A DNA stretch of 64,000 bases from Siphonodentalium dalli (Eukaryota; Mollusca; Scaphopoda; Gadilida; Siphonodentaliidae): NCBI GenBank assembly GCA_032622095.1, contig CP136069.1, positions 52,434,760 through 52,498,759 of the forward strand, written 5' to 3'. The notes under the pieces are model-generated. The model had not been told where the DNA came from. It did not search any database and was given only the letters and a program-made list of their open reading frames with translations. The position numbers and the translations under genes were made by a program. How positions within the stretch are numbered: position 1 is the first letter of the stretch; the number at the start of each line of letters is the position of its first letter. Below are positions 1 through 13,600 of the stretch, piece by piece.

Positions 1-1
1 T

Positions 2-1103
2 AACAAAGTGCATGCAGCTGACCCTATTTCTTCAGAAGATTTGGATAAGCTGTATGAAGCTCAAGTTCTCGGACCATTTACACCGAAATCACTAATGAAC
101 TCAATGTGGATGATATGTTCATTGCACTTTGGAATGAGGACTGGCATTGAAACACACTCACTCAGATGGGGCGATGTTGAACTTCGCGAGGATGGCAATG
201 GTGAGGAATATATCGTTTATTCTCAAGAGAGGCAAACTAAAACTAGAACAGGTGAGAATCCACGTGACATTCGAAAAACAAAGCCCAGGGCCTACTCTAT
301 TGCTGATCCAACGAAGGACCCTGTCGCTCTTTATAAGTTGTTTGCTGATAAGAGACCGGGGGAAACCAAAGATCCTGACAGTCCTTTTTTCTTGGCTCTG
401 AATCACCAAGGGTGGAGTAAGGGGAAACCATGGTATAAAAGAAATGCGTTGGGCCTAAATTACATATATATATGCCATCATGAAGAACATGCTCGACGAT
501 GCAAATCTGACAACAGATAAACGTTTGACACCATACAGCGTTCGTAAACATCTTGTGCAGACGCTGAACGACAAAGGTGTTCCAGCTCATCAAATCATTC
601 AGATTTCCGGACACCGTAACGTCAACAGTTTGCTGAACTACTCGAAAATAAATCCCGTACAAAGTAAACAGATATCATCACTATTATCACATTCAGCTTC
701 CACCGACAGCATGGGCAGGAATGAATCTGTACATGTATATGACATTTCTGAAACGGAGCAAGTAGATAGGTCTACAGTGATAGATATTCCAGCCAATCCA
801 GGCCAAAATTCTGCGCCAGTGAGTGTGCCTGATAATCGGAGGCCTACAGTCATTGATATTCCGCATACAATTTCTACGCCAGTGTCAGTGAATGTGCCTA
901 ATCGGAGTTCTATCGACAGTGGTACATCGGGTATGTTATCGTCAATTTTCGCTGGGAACACTTTTCATGCACCCATCAATGTGTACTTACAGAGTTCACA
1001 GAACCAGAAAGTCATGATGAATGAAATGAATCTGAACACTAGTCCTGTTTCGGCCAAGCAGTATAAGCGAATTCGAAGAATTTATGACTCAGACAGTGAT
1101 TGA
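2..1103 (+). pseudogene. DUF3504 / Crypton-type tyrosine recombinase (KIAA1958/ZMYM-like), 5'-partial and frameshifted
   Basis: The reading frame is open to the window edge, so the N-terminus lies outside. The first part (about positions 2-460) has family-typical text: 'LGPFTPKSLMNSMW', 'LHFGMRTGIETHSLRWGD' with the first candidate catalytic Arg, 'TKTRTGE', then 'FLAL' and 'WYKRNALGLN'. The second part (about 460-1103, a different frame) continues the same domain: 'MKNML', 'TPYSVRKHLVQTL' with the second Arg, 'ISGHRNVNSLLNYSK' with the late His and candidate nucleophile Tyr. A Ser/Pro/Val-rich tail follows and ends 'YDSDSD' before the stop. The frame changes inside a short TA run at 461-472. 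No GT-AG intron fits there, so gain or loss of TA units is the simplest cause. Proteins of this family derive from Crypton DNA recombinases; some are domesticated regulators, many are mobile-element copies. It could be a young pseudogene or a gene with an assembly or allelic TA-length error. Confidence 0.85.
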
Positions 1104-1814
1104 ATTGATTTGTTTTAAAATGTTGTATTTTATCGATAACAAATAATTTAATACACAAAGTTACTCGCGAGCAAAGTTCTAAAATATTTGATAGAATCAT
1201 GGAACTGGAAGAAGATAACGATTTGAAAACTTCCGACTTTCGTGAACTTTAATTTAAATAATTTTAGTTATTTGACTGTTTAATGTTACTAGTTTGAATT
1301 AGTTTAGCTGGCCTATCATTCGCCATATGCGTATTGTATGATAACAGTCAACCAATCTATTTACTTGTTACACATTTCGTAAAAATCCAACACGATTTCT
1401 CCAACTCGAAAAAGTTTAATTCCTAAAACGGAAGTTATTTGTTAGCGATAAAAACACAATGGCCGATCGATAGCTTCAAGCTTGTGAGCCATGTGCTTTC
1501 TCGCTAAATAAAGACTTAAAATGTTCATAAACTGTTATTTAATAGTTATAATGTTAACTTAACTTGTTTTATTATATTTTCTTATCATTAAATTATGTAT
1601 ACATTAATTTTCTCACATCATTTCAGAATAAAACAATGGGGACTATTTTTTATGGCGGATATGCTCGATATTTGTCATTCAGTGGTGAACAAATCAATTG
1701 ATGGAATGTAAACAAAATGCAAATGTCGAAGCTTTGTAACAGTTTGTAGTGAACTGTGGGAAAAACTAGCAGTTATGGGGCCGTTTATAACGTAGCGCAT
1801 ATAATAAAAAGAAA
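1104..1814. other. 3' flank of the recombinase; no gene seen
   Basis: AT-rich DNA downstream of the recombinase stop. AATAAA hexamers occur at 1507-1512 and 1627-1632 and could serve as polyadenylation signals, but nothing decides between them. No coding homology was recognised. Confidence 0.4.
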
Positions 1815-1969
1815 ACCTACGGGTTTTGGTTGAATACCCGAATTATCTCATTCGTGGGTGCAAGGAAGTACAGAATTTCCACTCGCGGCTTGCAGCCGCT
1901 CGTGGAAATTCTGTACTTCCTTGCACCCACTCATGAGATAATTCGGGTATTCAACCAAAACCCGTAGGT
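1815..1969. repeat. 155-bp near-perfect palindrome (fold-back/MITE-like)
   Basis: The left arm starts ACCTACGGGTTTTGGTTGAA and the right arm ends with its reverse complement. The arms are about 75 bp each and meet at a 3-nt centre (TGC, 1891-1893). Only a few mismatches are visible, in two paired spots (around 1850 and 1884). There is no coding capacity. Such compact palindromes are usually miniature fold-back transposons or recent palindromic duplications. No clear target-site duplication was identified. Confidence 0.85.
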
Positions 1970-2275
1970 ATTCTCTATATCATAATTCGTGAACAATTTG
2001 AAAGATTTAAAAAAAAATTGAAATATTTGAAGTTTATTTTTGTTTTTGGAAATAATTTAGAAGTTTTTTGAAATTAATTTAGTTTTGTTTAATTTTTGTT
2101 TTTAAAGTTTTGTATTTTATTTTTTTTGAAGAAAAAAAACATTTTTAAAATTACAATTTATTTTCAATTTAGGAATTTGTTTTTTAAGTTTAAACATTTT
2201 TTTTTTATTTTTGAAAAAAATTAAGTTTTGTAAGTGTTTAATCTTTTTTTGAAATTTTGAAGTTTAAAATTTTGT
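1970..2275. other. T-rich low-complexity tract
   Basis: Simple T/A-rich sequence with many runs of TTTTT and GAAATTTT-like words. No gene or structured repeat is seen. Confidence 0.5.
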
Positions 2276-2480
2276 TGTGTGTCCTTTTAACTTGCACCCA
2301 CTGCGAGTGCCGTGTGTCCCTTTAACATTCACCCAAAGTGAGTGCCGAGTGTCATTATGAGTACCTCGTGTCGCTTTAACATTATCATACCGAGAGTGCC
2401 GTCCCTTTAACATTCACGCATTGCGGGCGAATTGTCTCCCTTTAATATTCACACAGAATGCATCGTGTCCCTTTAAAGTG
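2276..2480 (+). repeat. Degenerate minisatellite, about 34-37 bp unit
   Basis: About six imperfect units built around GTGTCCCTTTAACATTCAC followed by a GAGTGCCG-like stretch. Units vary in length and drift in sequence, so this is an old or fast-changing minisatellite. No coding potential. Confidence 0.65.
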
Positions 2481-4850
2481 TAGGTCGCGACTATTTCGGT
2501 TATATGCGCGCATTTATGTAATTCAACTCCAAATAGTGACCCACTGCAGAGTAAAAGTCGCTTCTGCAAAACGCTGGCTCTGTTTTGATACAGCGCGTCA
2601 TCAAAGACGACGTCACGGAAAAATATTTTTGAATCGGCGAAATCATGAAAAACGACGTTCCGCACTTGTGACGTCACAAGTTGAAGACTGCATTGTTTGT
2701 GTAATGTTGATTAAAATTGGTCGACGCAGCATGCATTTCGATGTTAAGCTGTTCTATTTTTGTTGTTGTCTGCGACATTGTGATTTCGGATTTGCGATAG
2801 ACTTTCTACCGTACATATCGACAATTCACCGATCAGAGTTTGAACTGTCATAATTGTTTATCAAATGTCACAGATCCACCAAATTCCGGCAACAATGTAA
2901 CATTGTAGAAATAATTTGGACGGTGCAGAGAGATTGTAGCATTACTCTCGATCGGGATCCAAATAATAGCTGGGGTGAAATAAAAGTACAGGGTCCATAT
3001 AAATAAGAGTACGGGGCGCGATATTAATAGTACAGGGTGACTGTGTGTGTTTCTGATAGACTGATATACCCAGTTGCCCACATCTTTCAGAGAAATAAAT
3101 TGATACCATAACTAATTGATACCTCAACCACTGTAGAATATTAGGTACGGTACTTTTTCGTGATTTAGTCCACATTTGTTGGCCATTATAAATATTAGCC
3201 CTATGTAGTATAAGTACAATATCTGAACATTATTTGTACTGTTTGTGGGGCTTTATGAACAATCACCGTCCCTCTGTTGTTTAACTAATTTCTCATGGGA
3301 CCGCCTGCATACTCGAGCAGCTTTTATCATCAAGTTGGCATCACTAGATTTGGCGTTTTTCAGTGATTTTTGCGATATATTCCTCTGAGGCATGGGGGCT
3401 TCACAATTTTGTTTTATTCCGTAAAAAATTTCGCTTCAGCCAATTCATTTTCATATTTTGTTTTCTTCATATTTATCTGCTAATTTTTTATTTTTTTTCA
3501 ATGAGTATTTTTGTATGCCTATCGCGGAAAACATTTTACATTTTTATTGTGAGCCATGTGATTTAAAAAAAAACCCAGCTACTGATCAAAATACGTAGAT
3601 TTGAAAAGTCCGCGCATGGAATTAACAAGGTTGGCTGGCGAGGATCACGATCAATCAATATATTATTTCTACCCAGCATTGCCGCAGCATTATTGATACA
3701 TGCACATTCGGCCAACCCAAAGCGATTCATTTTTATTTAAATATTTATAAAGAACAAAATACGCTTCATACTATATATAGTTAGCACCCTATGTGGCCCC
3801 AATGTACGGAACACGTGTATTTGTTAGACCTGTTCGAGTTCGCAATGATAACCATATGCGATATCATATGAATATAGGCCTAGGCCTACCCCTCGTTGGT
3901 TAAAAATGGAATCGATCACTGAAGTAAATAGCCAACTATTCGCCCAAAAGTTCGGACGCGTCCATGCATGTTACCAGTCCAGATGGCAGCGGGGTCATAT
4001 AATGTAGGTCCATGCATGCACTCTGTTGGCTGATTGTACTTTCATTTTCGATTTCTCAATAAAACTTCAGTATATTTAATCATTGTTAGATGTGGGAAGC
4101 CCAGCGCTATTATAATTCGTCGGCGAATTCTGTTTAAAATAAAATATTTACCATTTTCCAGGCTTTGGCCGCCATTTTGGCAGCCATTTTCCGACAAAGT
4201 GACAATTTTTTTTGATTGAATTCAAATATTCGTAATTAATTGTATGCCTCACTTAATTTGCACAGTTCTGTCAATTTCCTGTTAAAATATGACTAGAATC
4301 CTAACGGTGATTTTCGGTGAAATGTCATACCGAGTTCTGTATAATCGAATTATTGAGGGATCGGAAGGGACTGGAATCACATGAATGGCATATTTCATTG
4401 CTCTAATGATCTGTTAACACGAACAATACAAAATAAAGTCCCATCTCCAAACCAGTTCCATACAGCGAACCTGATCTAGAAGATATTAGTGAAAAAACGT
4501 CAAATTTCCTCTGTCAGCTACCATTTTGACGGCCGTCTTGGACGGGGAGTTCCAGTTTTACCCTACAAATGTGGCATCATATCTCTCAGAGTCATACCTA
4601 CCTATATGACTAATTTTAATTCGCATATTTCATGGTAGGATTAATTGCGATATTGAATAACTTATTTAATCACGAAACGCTCTTTAAATTTGGAAAACCC
4701 CTTAAAAGAGGGGTTAAAGTTAAATTTCAGCGTGGCTCCATATCTAATATCAATAAGTGTGTGAATATGTACATATGTGCAAAGTTTCATGCTTTAGTCA
4801 TAATTTGAACAATTGCCTTGCAAATTTTACTTAATCTACTCCACTATACA
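2481..4850. other. Intergenic DNA, no supported gene
   Basis: Read in all frames without finding a convincing protein; open frames are short and low in complexity. Small motifs only: GGCCTAGGCC palindromic text near 3879-3890 and GGCCGCCATTTTGG near 4169-4182, which resembles a YY1-type CCGCCAT core. Neither is enough to call a regulatory element. Confidence 0.4.
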
Positions 4851-5118
4851 GGCATGTGGCGGTGTCGGTGTGACCTGGGCAGAGTACGAACGGGTATATA
4901 TACTGTCGGTGTCGGTGTGTCCTGGGCAGAGTATAAACGAATATATATGTATATGTATATAAAGTACACGGTATATACGGGCATGTGGCGGTGTCGGTGT
5001 GCCCTGGGCAGAGTATAAACTAATATATATGTATATGGCACACACATATAGAGCTGGGTTCTGGGATACTTCAGCACACAGTAACCATACTTGCGCATGG
5101 CGGTGTCGGTGTGTCCTA
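4851..5118 (+). repeat. Minisatellite with GGTGTCGGTGTG core next to (TA)n
   Basis: Four imperfect copies of a core GGCGGTGTCGGTGTG followed by CCTGGGCAGAGTA, starting near 4851, 4903, 4980 and 5095. They are separated by TA-rich spacers of varied length. The open frames in both directions across it are by-products of the repeat. Confidence 0.7.
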
Positions 5119-5133
5119 TGTATCCATATATCT

Positions 5134-5136
<3 letters not shown>

Positions 5137-5175
<39 letters not shown>

Positions 5176-5222
5176 TATATACACATAGTATATATATATA
5201 TATATATACATATAGTATATAG
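5137..5222. repeat. (TA)n microsatellite, left flank of the 29.6-kb element
   Basis: Nearly pure TA dinucleotide tract interrupted by a few AC, AG and AAA units. Its last seven bases (5216-5222, TATATAG) recur directly after the right end of the giant element. Confidence 0.9.
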
Positions 5223-6640
5223 CGAGGTAGGATTTTTCACGAGGTGAATCGCGACGCGATCAGGCGTACAGGCGATCAGGCGTACAGGCGTACAAATTTG
5301 CGGTTTTTATATACTAATTCAGAACTCGAGAACCGTTTGACCGATTAGGCTGAATCTTCGTATGTGGAACTATTTTGACCCGGGGAATATTTATACGCTA
5401 CAGACAAGTTCGTGCTGCGTGATCTTGACCTTCAAGCACTTTACATTGAACACGCATTCCGTGGAGTAATGGGGATATCCATTTGAAATTTAGTATGTAT
5501 AGGTATAAGAGGACGGAACACCTTTATCTGCATGGTCACATTCCAAACAGTATTCCCATCACGTGCAGTTTTGAGAAATGTGGCCTGGCCGGTTCACGAA
5601 CTAGAGTCGTGACCCGGAAAATTCACATATTACGCCATTTAAAGTGGCGACGAGTAAATATCACGGCATAACTCGTCGTGATTTTGATAACGCAGTCATA
5701 GTAAACCATAGCAAACAGGATTTCCGCTACAAGCAATTCAGATTTCAAGAAATGGGATCAGGACGGGTCACGAAATAGAGTCGGGACCCCGGAAATTCAT
5801 ATATTACGCCATTTAATGTGGCGACGAGTAAGTATCACGGTATTACTGGTCGTGTTATTGACAACACAGCCAGGGTGAACCATTTCAAAACGGATTTCCG
5901 CCACACGCAGTTGAGATTTTAAGAAATGGGGTAAGGACGGGGCACGAAATAGAGTCGGGATCTCGAAAATTCATATATTACGCCATTAAAATTGGTGACG
6001 AGTAAGTATCACAGCCTAACTCTTCGTGATTTCGACATCACACACAGGGAAGGCAATTCTGTACAGGATTTCCGCCACAAGCAATTCAGATTTTAAGAAA
6101 TGGGGTCAGGACGGGTCACGAAATAGGAACGGGGCCCGAAAATTCACATATTACGCCATTAAAATTTGTGACGAGTAAGTACCACGTCCTAACTCTTTGT
6201 GCTTTCGATATCACAGACAGGGCAGGCAATTATTTATAGGATTTCCGCCACAAGCAGTTGAGATTTTAAGAAATTGGGTCAGGACGGGTCACGAAATAGA
6301 GACGGGACCCCGGAAATTCATATATTACGCCATTAAAATTGGTGACGAGTAAGTATCACGGTCTAACTCTTCGTGATTTCGACATCACACAGAGGGAAGG
6401 CAATTCTGTACAGGATTTCCGCCACACGCAGTTCAGATTTTGAGAAATTGGGTCAGGACGGGTCACGAAATAGGGACGGGACCCCGGAAATTCATATATT
6501 ACGCCATTAAAATTGGTGACGAGTAAGTATCACGGCCTAACTCTTCGTGATTTCGACATCGCACACAGGGAAGGCAATTCTGTACAGGATTTCCGCAACA
6601 CGCAGTTCAGATTTTGAGAAATTGGGTCAGGACGGGTCAC
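5223..6640 (+). repeat. Left terminal inverted repeat of the giant element (about 1.4 kb)
   Basis: Positions 5223 to about 5565 are non-satellite. They include a 16-bp direct repeat, GATCAGGCGTACAGGC, at 5258-5273 and 5274-5289. From about 5566 diverged monomers begin. The segment matches 33,360-34,777 in reverse complement with few differences. Monomer-specific variants appear in the same order in both (for example TAGGAACGGGGCC, AAGCAGTTGAG, ACAGAGGGAAGG). This colinearity shows that the TIR includes about six satellite monomers and is not just unrelated satellite matching. Confidence 0.85.
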
Positions 6641-7689
6641 GAAATAGGGACGGGGCCCCGAAAATTCACATATTACGCCATTAAAATTGGTGACGAGTAA
6701 GTATCACGGCTAACTCTTCGTGCTTTCAATATCACAGACAGGGGCAGGCAATTATGTATAGGACTTCCGCCACACGCAGTTGAGATTTTAAGAAATTGAG
6801 TCAGGACGGGTCACGAAATAGAGTCGGGACCCCGAAAATTCACATATTACGCCATTAAAATTGGTGGGGAGTAAGTATCACGACCTAGCTCTTCGTGATT
6901 TCGATATCACAGATAGGGCAGGCAATTCTGTACAGGATTTCCGCCACACGCAGTTCAGATTTTAAGAAATGGGGTCAGGACGGGTCACGAAATAGTGACG
7001 AGGCCCCGAAAATTCACATATTACGCCATTAAAATTGGCGACGAGTATGTATGACGGCCTTTCTCGTCGTGATTTCGATAACACAGACAGGGCAGGCAAT
7101 TCTGTACAGGATTTCCGCCACACGCAGTTCAGATTTTGAGAAATTGGGTCAGGACGGGTCACGAAATAGAGACGGGACCCCGGAAATTCATATATTACGC
7201 CATTAAAATGTGTGACGAGTATGTATCACGGCCTTTCTCGTCGTGATTTCGATAACACAGGCAGGGCAGGCAATTATGTACAGGATTTCCGCCACACGCA
7301 GTTCAGATTTTAAGAAATGGGATCAGGACGGGTCATGAAATAGGGACGGGGCCCCGAAAATTCACATATTACGCCATTAAAATTGGTGACGAGTAAGTAT
7401 CACGGCCTAACTCTTCGTGCTTTCGATACCACAGACAGGGGCAGGCAATTATGTATAGGATTTCCGCCACACGCAGTTGATATTTTAAGAAATTGGGTCA
7501 GGACGGGTCACGAAATAGAGACGGGACCCCGGAAATTCATATATTACGCCATTAAAATTGGTGACGAGTAAGTATCACGGCCTAACTCTTCGTGATTTCG
7601 GCATCACACACAGGGAAGGCAATTCTGTACAGGATTTCCGCCACACGCTGTTCAGATTTTGAGAAATTGGGTCAGGACGGGTCACGAAA

Positions 7690-10600
7690 TAGAGACGGGA
7701 CCCCGGAAATTCATATATTACGCCATTAAAATTGGTGAGGAGTAAGTATCACGGACTATCTCTTCGTGCTTTCGATATCACAGACAGGGAATGCAATTAT
7801 GTACAGGATTTCCGCCACACGCAGTTCAGATTTTGAGAAATTGGGTCAGGACGGTTCACGAAATAGAGTCGGAACCCCGAAAATTCACATATTACGCCAT
7901 TAAAATTGGCGAGGAGTAAGTATCACGGCGTATCTCTTCGTGATTTCGATATCAAAGACAGGGCAGGCAATTCTGTACAGGATTTCCACCACAGGCAGTT
8001 GAGATTTTAATAAATGGGGTCAGGACGGGTCACGAAATAGGGACGGGGCCCCGAAAATTCACATATTACGCCATTAAAATTGGTGACGAGTTAGTATCAC
8101 GGCCTAACTCTTCGTGCTTTCGATATCACAGACAGTGCAGGCAATTATGTATAGGATTTCCGCCACACACAGTTGAGATTTTAAGAAATTGGGTCAGGAC
8201 GGGTCACGAAATAGAGACGGGACCCCGGAAATTCATATATTACGCCATTAAAATTGGTGACGAGTAAGTATAACGACCTAACTCTTCGTGATTTCGACAT
8301 CACGCACAGGGAAGGCAATTATGTACAGGATTTCCGCCACACGCAGTTCAGATTTTGAGAAATTGGGTCAGCACTGGTCACAAAATAGAGTCAGGACCCC
8401 ATAATTCATATATTACGCCATTAAAATGTGTGACGAGTATGTTTCACGGCCTTTCTCGTCGTGATTTCGACAACAAAGGCAGGGCAGGCAATTCTGTACA
8501 GGATTTCCGCCACACGCAGTTCAGATTTTAAGAAATGGGGTCAGGACGGGTCACCAAATAATAGGGACGGGGCCCCGAAAATTCACATATTACGCCATTA
8601 AAATTGGTGACGAGTAAGTATCACGGCCCAACTCTTCGTGCTTTCGATATCACAGACAGGGGCAGGCAATTATGTATAGAATTTCCGCCACACGCAGTTC
8701 AGATTTTGAGAACTTGGGTCAGGACGGGTCACGAAATAGAGACGGGACCCCGGAAATTCATATATTACGCCATTAAAATTGGTGACGAGTAAGTATCGCG
8801 GCCTAACTCTTCGTGCTTTCGATATCACAGACAGGGCGGGCAATTATGTATAGGATTTCCGCCACACGCAGTTGAGATTTTAAGAAATTGGGTCAGGACG
8901 GGTCACGAAATAGAGACGGGACCCCGGAAATTCATATATTACGCCATTAAAATTGGTGACGAGTAAGTATCACGGCCTATCTCTCCGTGATTTCGACAAC
9001 ACAGGCAGGGCAGGCAATTCTGTACAAGATTTCCGCAACACGCAGTTCAGATTTTGAGAAATTGGGTCTGGACGGGTAACGAAATAGGGACGTGGCCCCG
9101 AAAATTCACATATTACGCAATTAAAATTGGTGACGAGTAAGTATCACGGCCTAACTCTTCGTGCTTTCAATATCACAGACAGGGGCAGGCAATTATGTAT
9201 AGGACTTCCGCCACACGCAGTTGAGATTTTAAGAAATTGAGTCAGGACGGGTCACGAAATAGAGTCGGGACCCGAAAATTCACATATTACGCCATTAAAA
9301 TTGGTGACGAGAAAGTATCACGACATAGCTCTTCGTGATTTCGATATCACAGATAGGGCAGGCAATTATGTATAGGATTTCCGCCACACGCAGTTCAGAT
9401 TTTGAGCAATTGGGTCAGGACGGGTCACGAAATAGAGTCGGGACCCCGAAAATTCACATATTACGCCATTAAAATTGGTGGGGAGTAAATATCACGACCT
9501 AGCTCTTCGTGATTTCGATATCACAGATAGGGCAGGCAATTATGTACAGGATTTCCGCCACACGCAGTTCAGATTTTAAGAAATGGGGTCAGGACGGGTC
9601 ACGAAATAGTGACGAGGCCCCGAAAATTAACATATTACGCCATTAAAATTGGCGAGGAGTATGTATCACGGCCTTTCTCGTCGTGATTTCGATAACACAG
9701 ACAGGGCAGGCAATTCTGTACAGGATTTCCGCCACACGCAGTTCAGATTTTTAGAAATTTGGTCAGGACGTGTCACGAAATACAGACGGGACCCCGGAAA
9801 TTCATATATTACGCCATTAAAATGTGTGACTAGTATGTATCACGGCCTTTCTCGTCGTGATTTCGATAACACAGGCAGGGCAGGCAATTCTGTACAGGAT
9901 TTCCGCCACACGCAGTTCAGATTTTAAGAAATGGGATCAGGACGGGTCATGAAATAGGGACGGGGCCCCGAAAATTCACATATTACCTCATTAAAATTGG
10001 TGACGAGTAAGTATCACGGCCTAACTCTTCGTGCTTTCGATACCACAGACAGGGGCAGGCAATTATGTATAGGATTTCCGCCACACGCAGTTGATATTTT
10101 AAGAAATTGAGTCAGGACTGGTCACGAAATAGAGACGGGACCCCGGAAATTCATATATTACGCCATTAAAATTGGTGACGAGTAAGTATCACGGCCTAAC
10201 TCTTCGTGATTTCGGCATCACAAACAGGGAAGGCAATTCTGAACAGGATTTCCGCCACACGCTGTTCAGATTTTGAGAAATTGTGTCAGGACGGGTCACG
10301 AAATAGAGACGGAACCCGAAAATTCATATATTACGCCATTAAAATTGGTGACGAGTAAGTATCACGGCCTAACTCTTCGTGCTTTCGACATCATACACAG
10401 GGAACGCAATTCTGTACAGGATTTCCGCCACACGCAGTTCAGATTTTGAGAAATTGGGTCAGGACTGGTCACGAAATAGAGACGGGACCCCGGAAATTCA
10501 TATATTACGCCATTAAAATTGGTGACGAGTAAGTATCACGGCCTAACTCTTCGTGATTTCGGCATCACAAACAGGGAAGGCAATTCTGAACAGGATTTCC

Positions 10601-13600
10601 GCCACACGCTGTTCAGATTTTGAGAAATTGGGTCAGGACGGGTCACGAAATAGAGACGGGACCCGAAAATTCATATATTACGCCATTAAAATTGGTGACG
10701 AGTAAGTATCACGGCCTAACTCTTCGTGATTTCGGCATCACACACAGGGAAGGCAATTCTGTACAGGATTTCCGCCACACGCTGTTCAGATTTTGAGAAA
10801 TTGGGTCAGGACGGGTCACGAAATAGAGACGGGACCCCGGAAATTCATATATTACGCCATTAAAATTGGTGAGGAGTAAGTATCACGGACTATCTCTTCG
10901 TGCTTTCGATATCACAGACAGGGAATGCAATTATGTACAGGATTTCCGCCACACGCAGTTCAGATTTTGAGAAATTGGGTCAGGACGGTTCACGAAATAG
11001 AGTCGGAACCCCGAAAATTAACATATTACGCCATTAAAATTGGTGAGGAGTAAGTATCACGGCGTATCTCTTCGTGATTTCGATATCAAAGACAGGGCAG
11101 GCAATTCTGTACAGGATTTCCACCACAGGCAGTTGAGATTTTAATAAATGGGGTCAGGACGGGTCACGAAATAGGGACGGGGCCCCGAAAATTCACATAT
11201 TACGCCATTAAAATTGGTGACGAGTTAGTATCACGGCCTAACTCTTCGTGCTTTCGATATCACAGACAGTGCAGGCAATTATGTATAGGATTTCCGCCAC
11301 ACACAGTTGAGATTTTAAGAAATTGGGTCAGGACGGGTCACGAAATAGAGACGGGACCCCGGAAATTCATATATTACGCCATTAAAATTGGTGACGAGTA
11401 AGTATAACGACCTAACTCTTCGTGATTTCGACATCACGCACAGGGAAGGCAATTATGTACAGGATTTCCGCCACACGCAGTTCAGATTTTGAGAAATTGG
11501 GTCAGCACTGGTCACAAAATAGAGTCAGGACCCCATAATTCATATATTACGCCATTAAAATGTGTGACGAGTATTTTTCACGGCCTTTCTCGTCGTGATT
11601 TCGACAACAAAGGCAGGGCAGGCAATTCTGTACAGGATTTCCGCCACACGCAGTTCAGATTTTAAGAAATGGGGTCAGGACGGGTCACCAAATAATAGGG
11701 ACGGGGCCCCGAAAATTCACATATTACGCCATTAAAATTGGTGACGAGTAAGTATCACGGCCCAACTCTTCGTGCTTTCGATATCACAGACAGGGGCAGG
11801 CAATTATGTATAGAATTTCCGCCACACGCAGTTCAGATTTTGAGAACTTGGGTCAGGACGGGTCACGAAATAGAGACGGGACCCCGGAAATTCATATATT
11901 ACGCCATTAAAATTGGTGACGAGTAAGTATCGCGGCCTAACTCTTCGTGCTTTCGATATCACAGACAGGGCGGGCAATTATGTATAGGATTTCCGCCACA
12001 CGCAGTTGAGATTTTAAGAAATTGGGTCTGGACGGGTCACGAAATAGAGTCGGGACCCCGAAAATTCACATATTACGCCATTAAAATTGGCGAGGAGTAA
12101 GTATCACGGCCCTGCTCTTCATGCTTTCGATATCACAGACAGGGCAGGCAATTCTGTATAGGATTTCCGCCACACGCAGTTGAGATTTTAAGAAATTGGG
12201 TCAGGACGGGTCACGAAATAGAGACGGGACCCCGGAAATTCATATATTACGCCATTAAAATTGGTGACGAGTAAGTATCACGGCCTATCTCTCCGTGATT
12301 TCGACAACACAGGCAGGGCAGGCAATTCTGTACAAGATTTCCGCAACACGCAGTTCAGATTTTGAGAAATTGGGTCTGGACGGGTAACGAAATAGGGACG
12401 TGGCCCCGAAAATTCACATATTACGCAATTAAAATTGGTGACGAGTAAGTATCACGGCCTAACTCTTCGTGCTTTCAATATCACAGACAGGGGCAGTCAA
12501 TTATGTATAGGACTTCCGCCACACGCAGTTGAGATTTTAAGAAATTGAGTCAGGACGGGTCACGAAATAGAGTCGGGACCCGAAAATTCACATATTACGC
12601 CATTAAAATTGGTGACGAGAAAGTATCACGACATAGCTCTTCGTGATTTCGATATCACAGATAGGGCAGGCAATTATGTATAGGATTTCCGCCACACGCA
12701 GTTCAGATTTTGAGCAATTGGGTCTGGACGGGTCACGAAATAGAGTCGGGACCCCGAAAATTCACATATTACGCCATTAAAATTGGTGGGGAGTAAATAT
12801 CACGACCTAGCTCTTCGTGATTTCGATATCACAGATAGGGCAGGCAATTATGTACAGGATTTCCGCCACACGCAGTTCAGATTTTAAGAAATGGGGTCAG
12901 GACGGGTCACGAAATAGTGACGAGGCCCCGAAAATTAACATATTACGCCATTAAAATTGGCGAGGAGTATGTATCACGGCCTTTCTCGTCGTGATTTCGA
13001 TAACACAGACAGGGCAGGCAATTCTGTACAGGATTTCCGCCACACGCAGTTCAGATTTTTAGAAATTTGGTCAGGACGTGTCACGAAATACAGACGGGAC
13101 CCCGGAAATTCATATATTACGCCATTAAAATGTGTGACTAGTATGTATCACGGCCTTTCTCGTCGTGATTTCGATAACACAGGCAGGGCAGGCAATTCTG
13201 TACAGGATTTCCGCCACACGCAGTTCAGATTTTAAGAAATGGGATCAGGACGGGTCATGAAATAGGGACGGGGCCCCGAAAATTCACATATTACCTCATT
13301 AAAATTGGTGACGAGTAAGTATCACGGCCTAACTCTTCGTGCTTTCTATACCACAGACAGGGGCAGGCAATTATGTATAGGATTTCCGCCACACGCAGTT
13401 GATATTTTAAGAAATTGAGTCAGGACTGGTCACGAAATAGAGACGGGACCCCGGAAATTCATATATTACGCCATTAAAATTGGTGACGAGTAAGTATCAC
13501 GGCCTAACTCTTCGTGATTTCGGCATCACAAACAGGGAAGGCAATTCTGAACAGGATTTCCGCCACACGCTGTTCAGATTTTGAGAAATTGTGTCAGGAC

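Noticed and set aside
297-961. Antisense frames over the recombinase
   Set aside because: Shadows of the + strand coding sequence, which has clear family motifs.
4836-5240. Ile/Tyr-rich frame of 134 codons
   Set aside because: It is a translation of (TA)n and the adjacent minisatellite.
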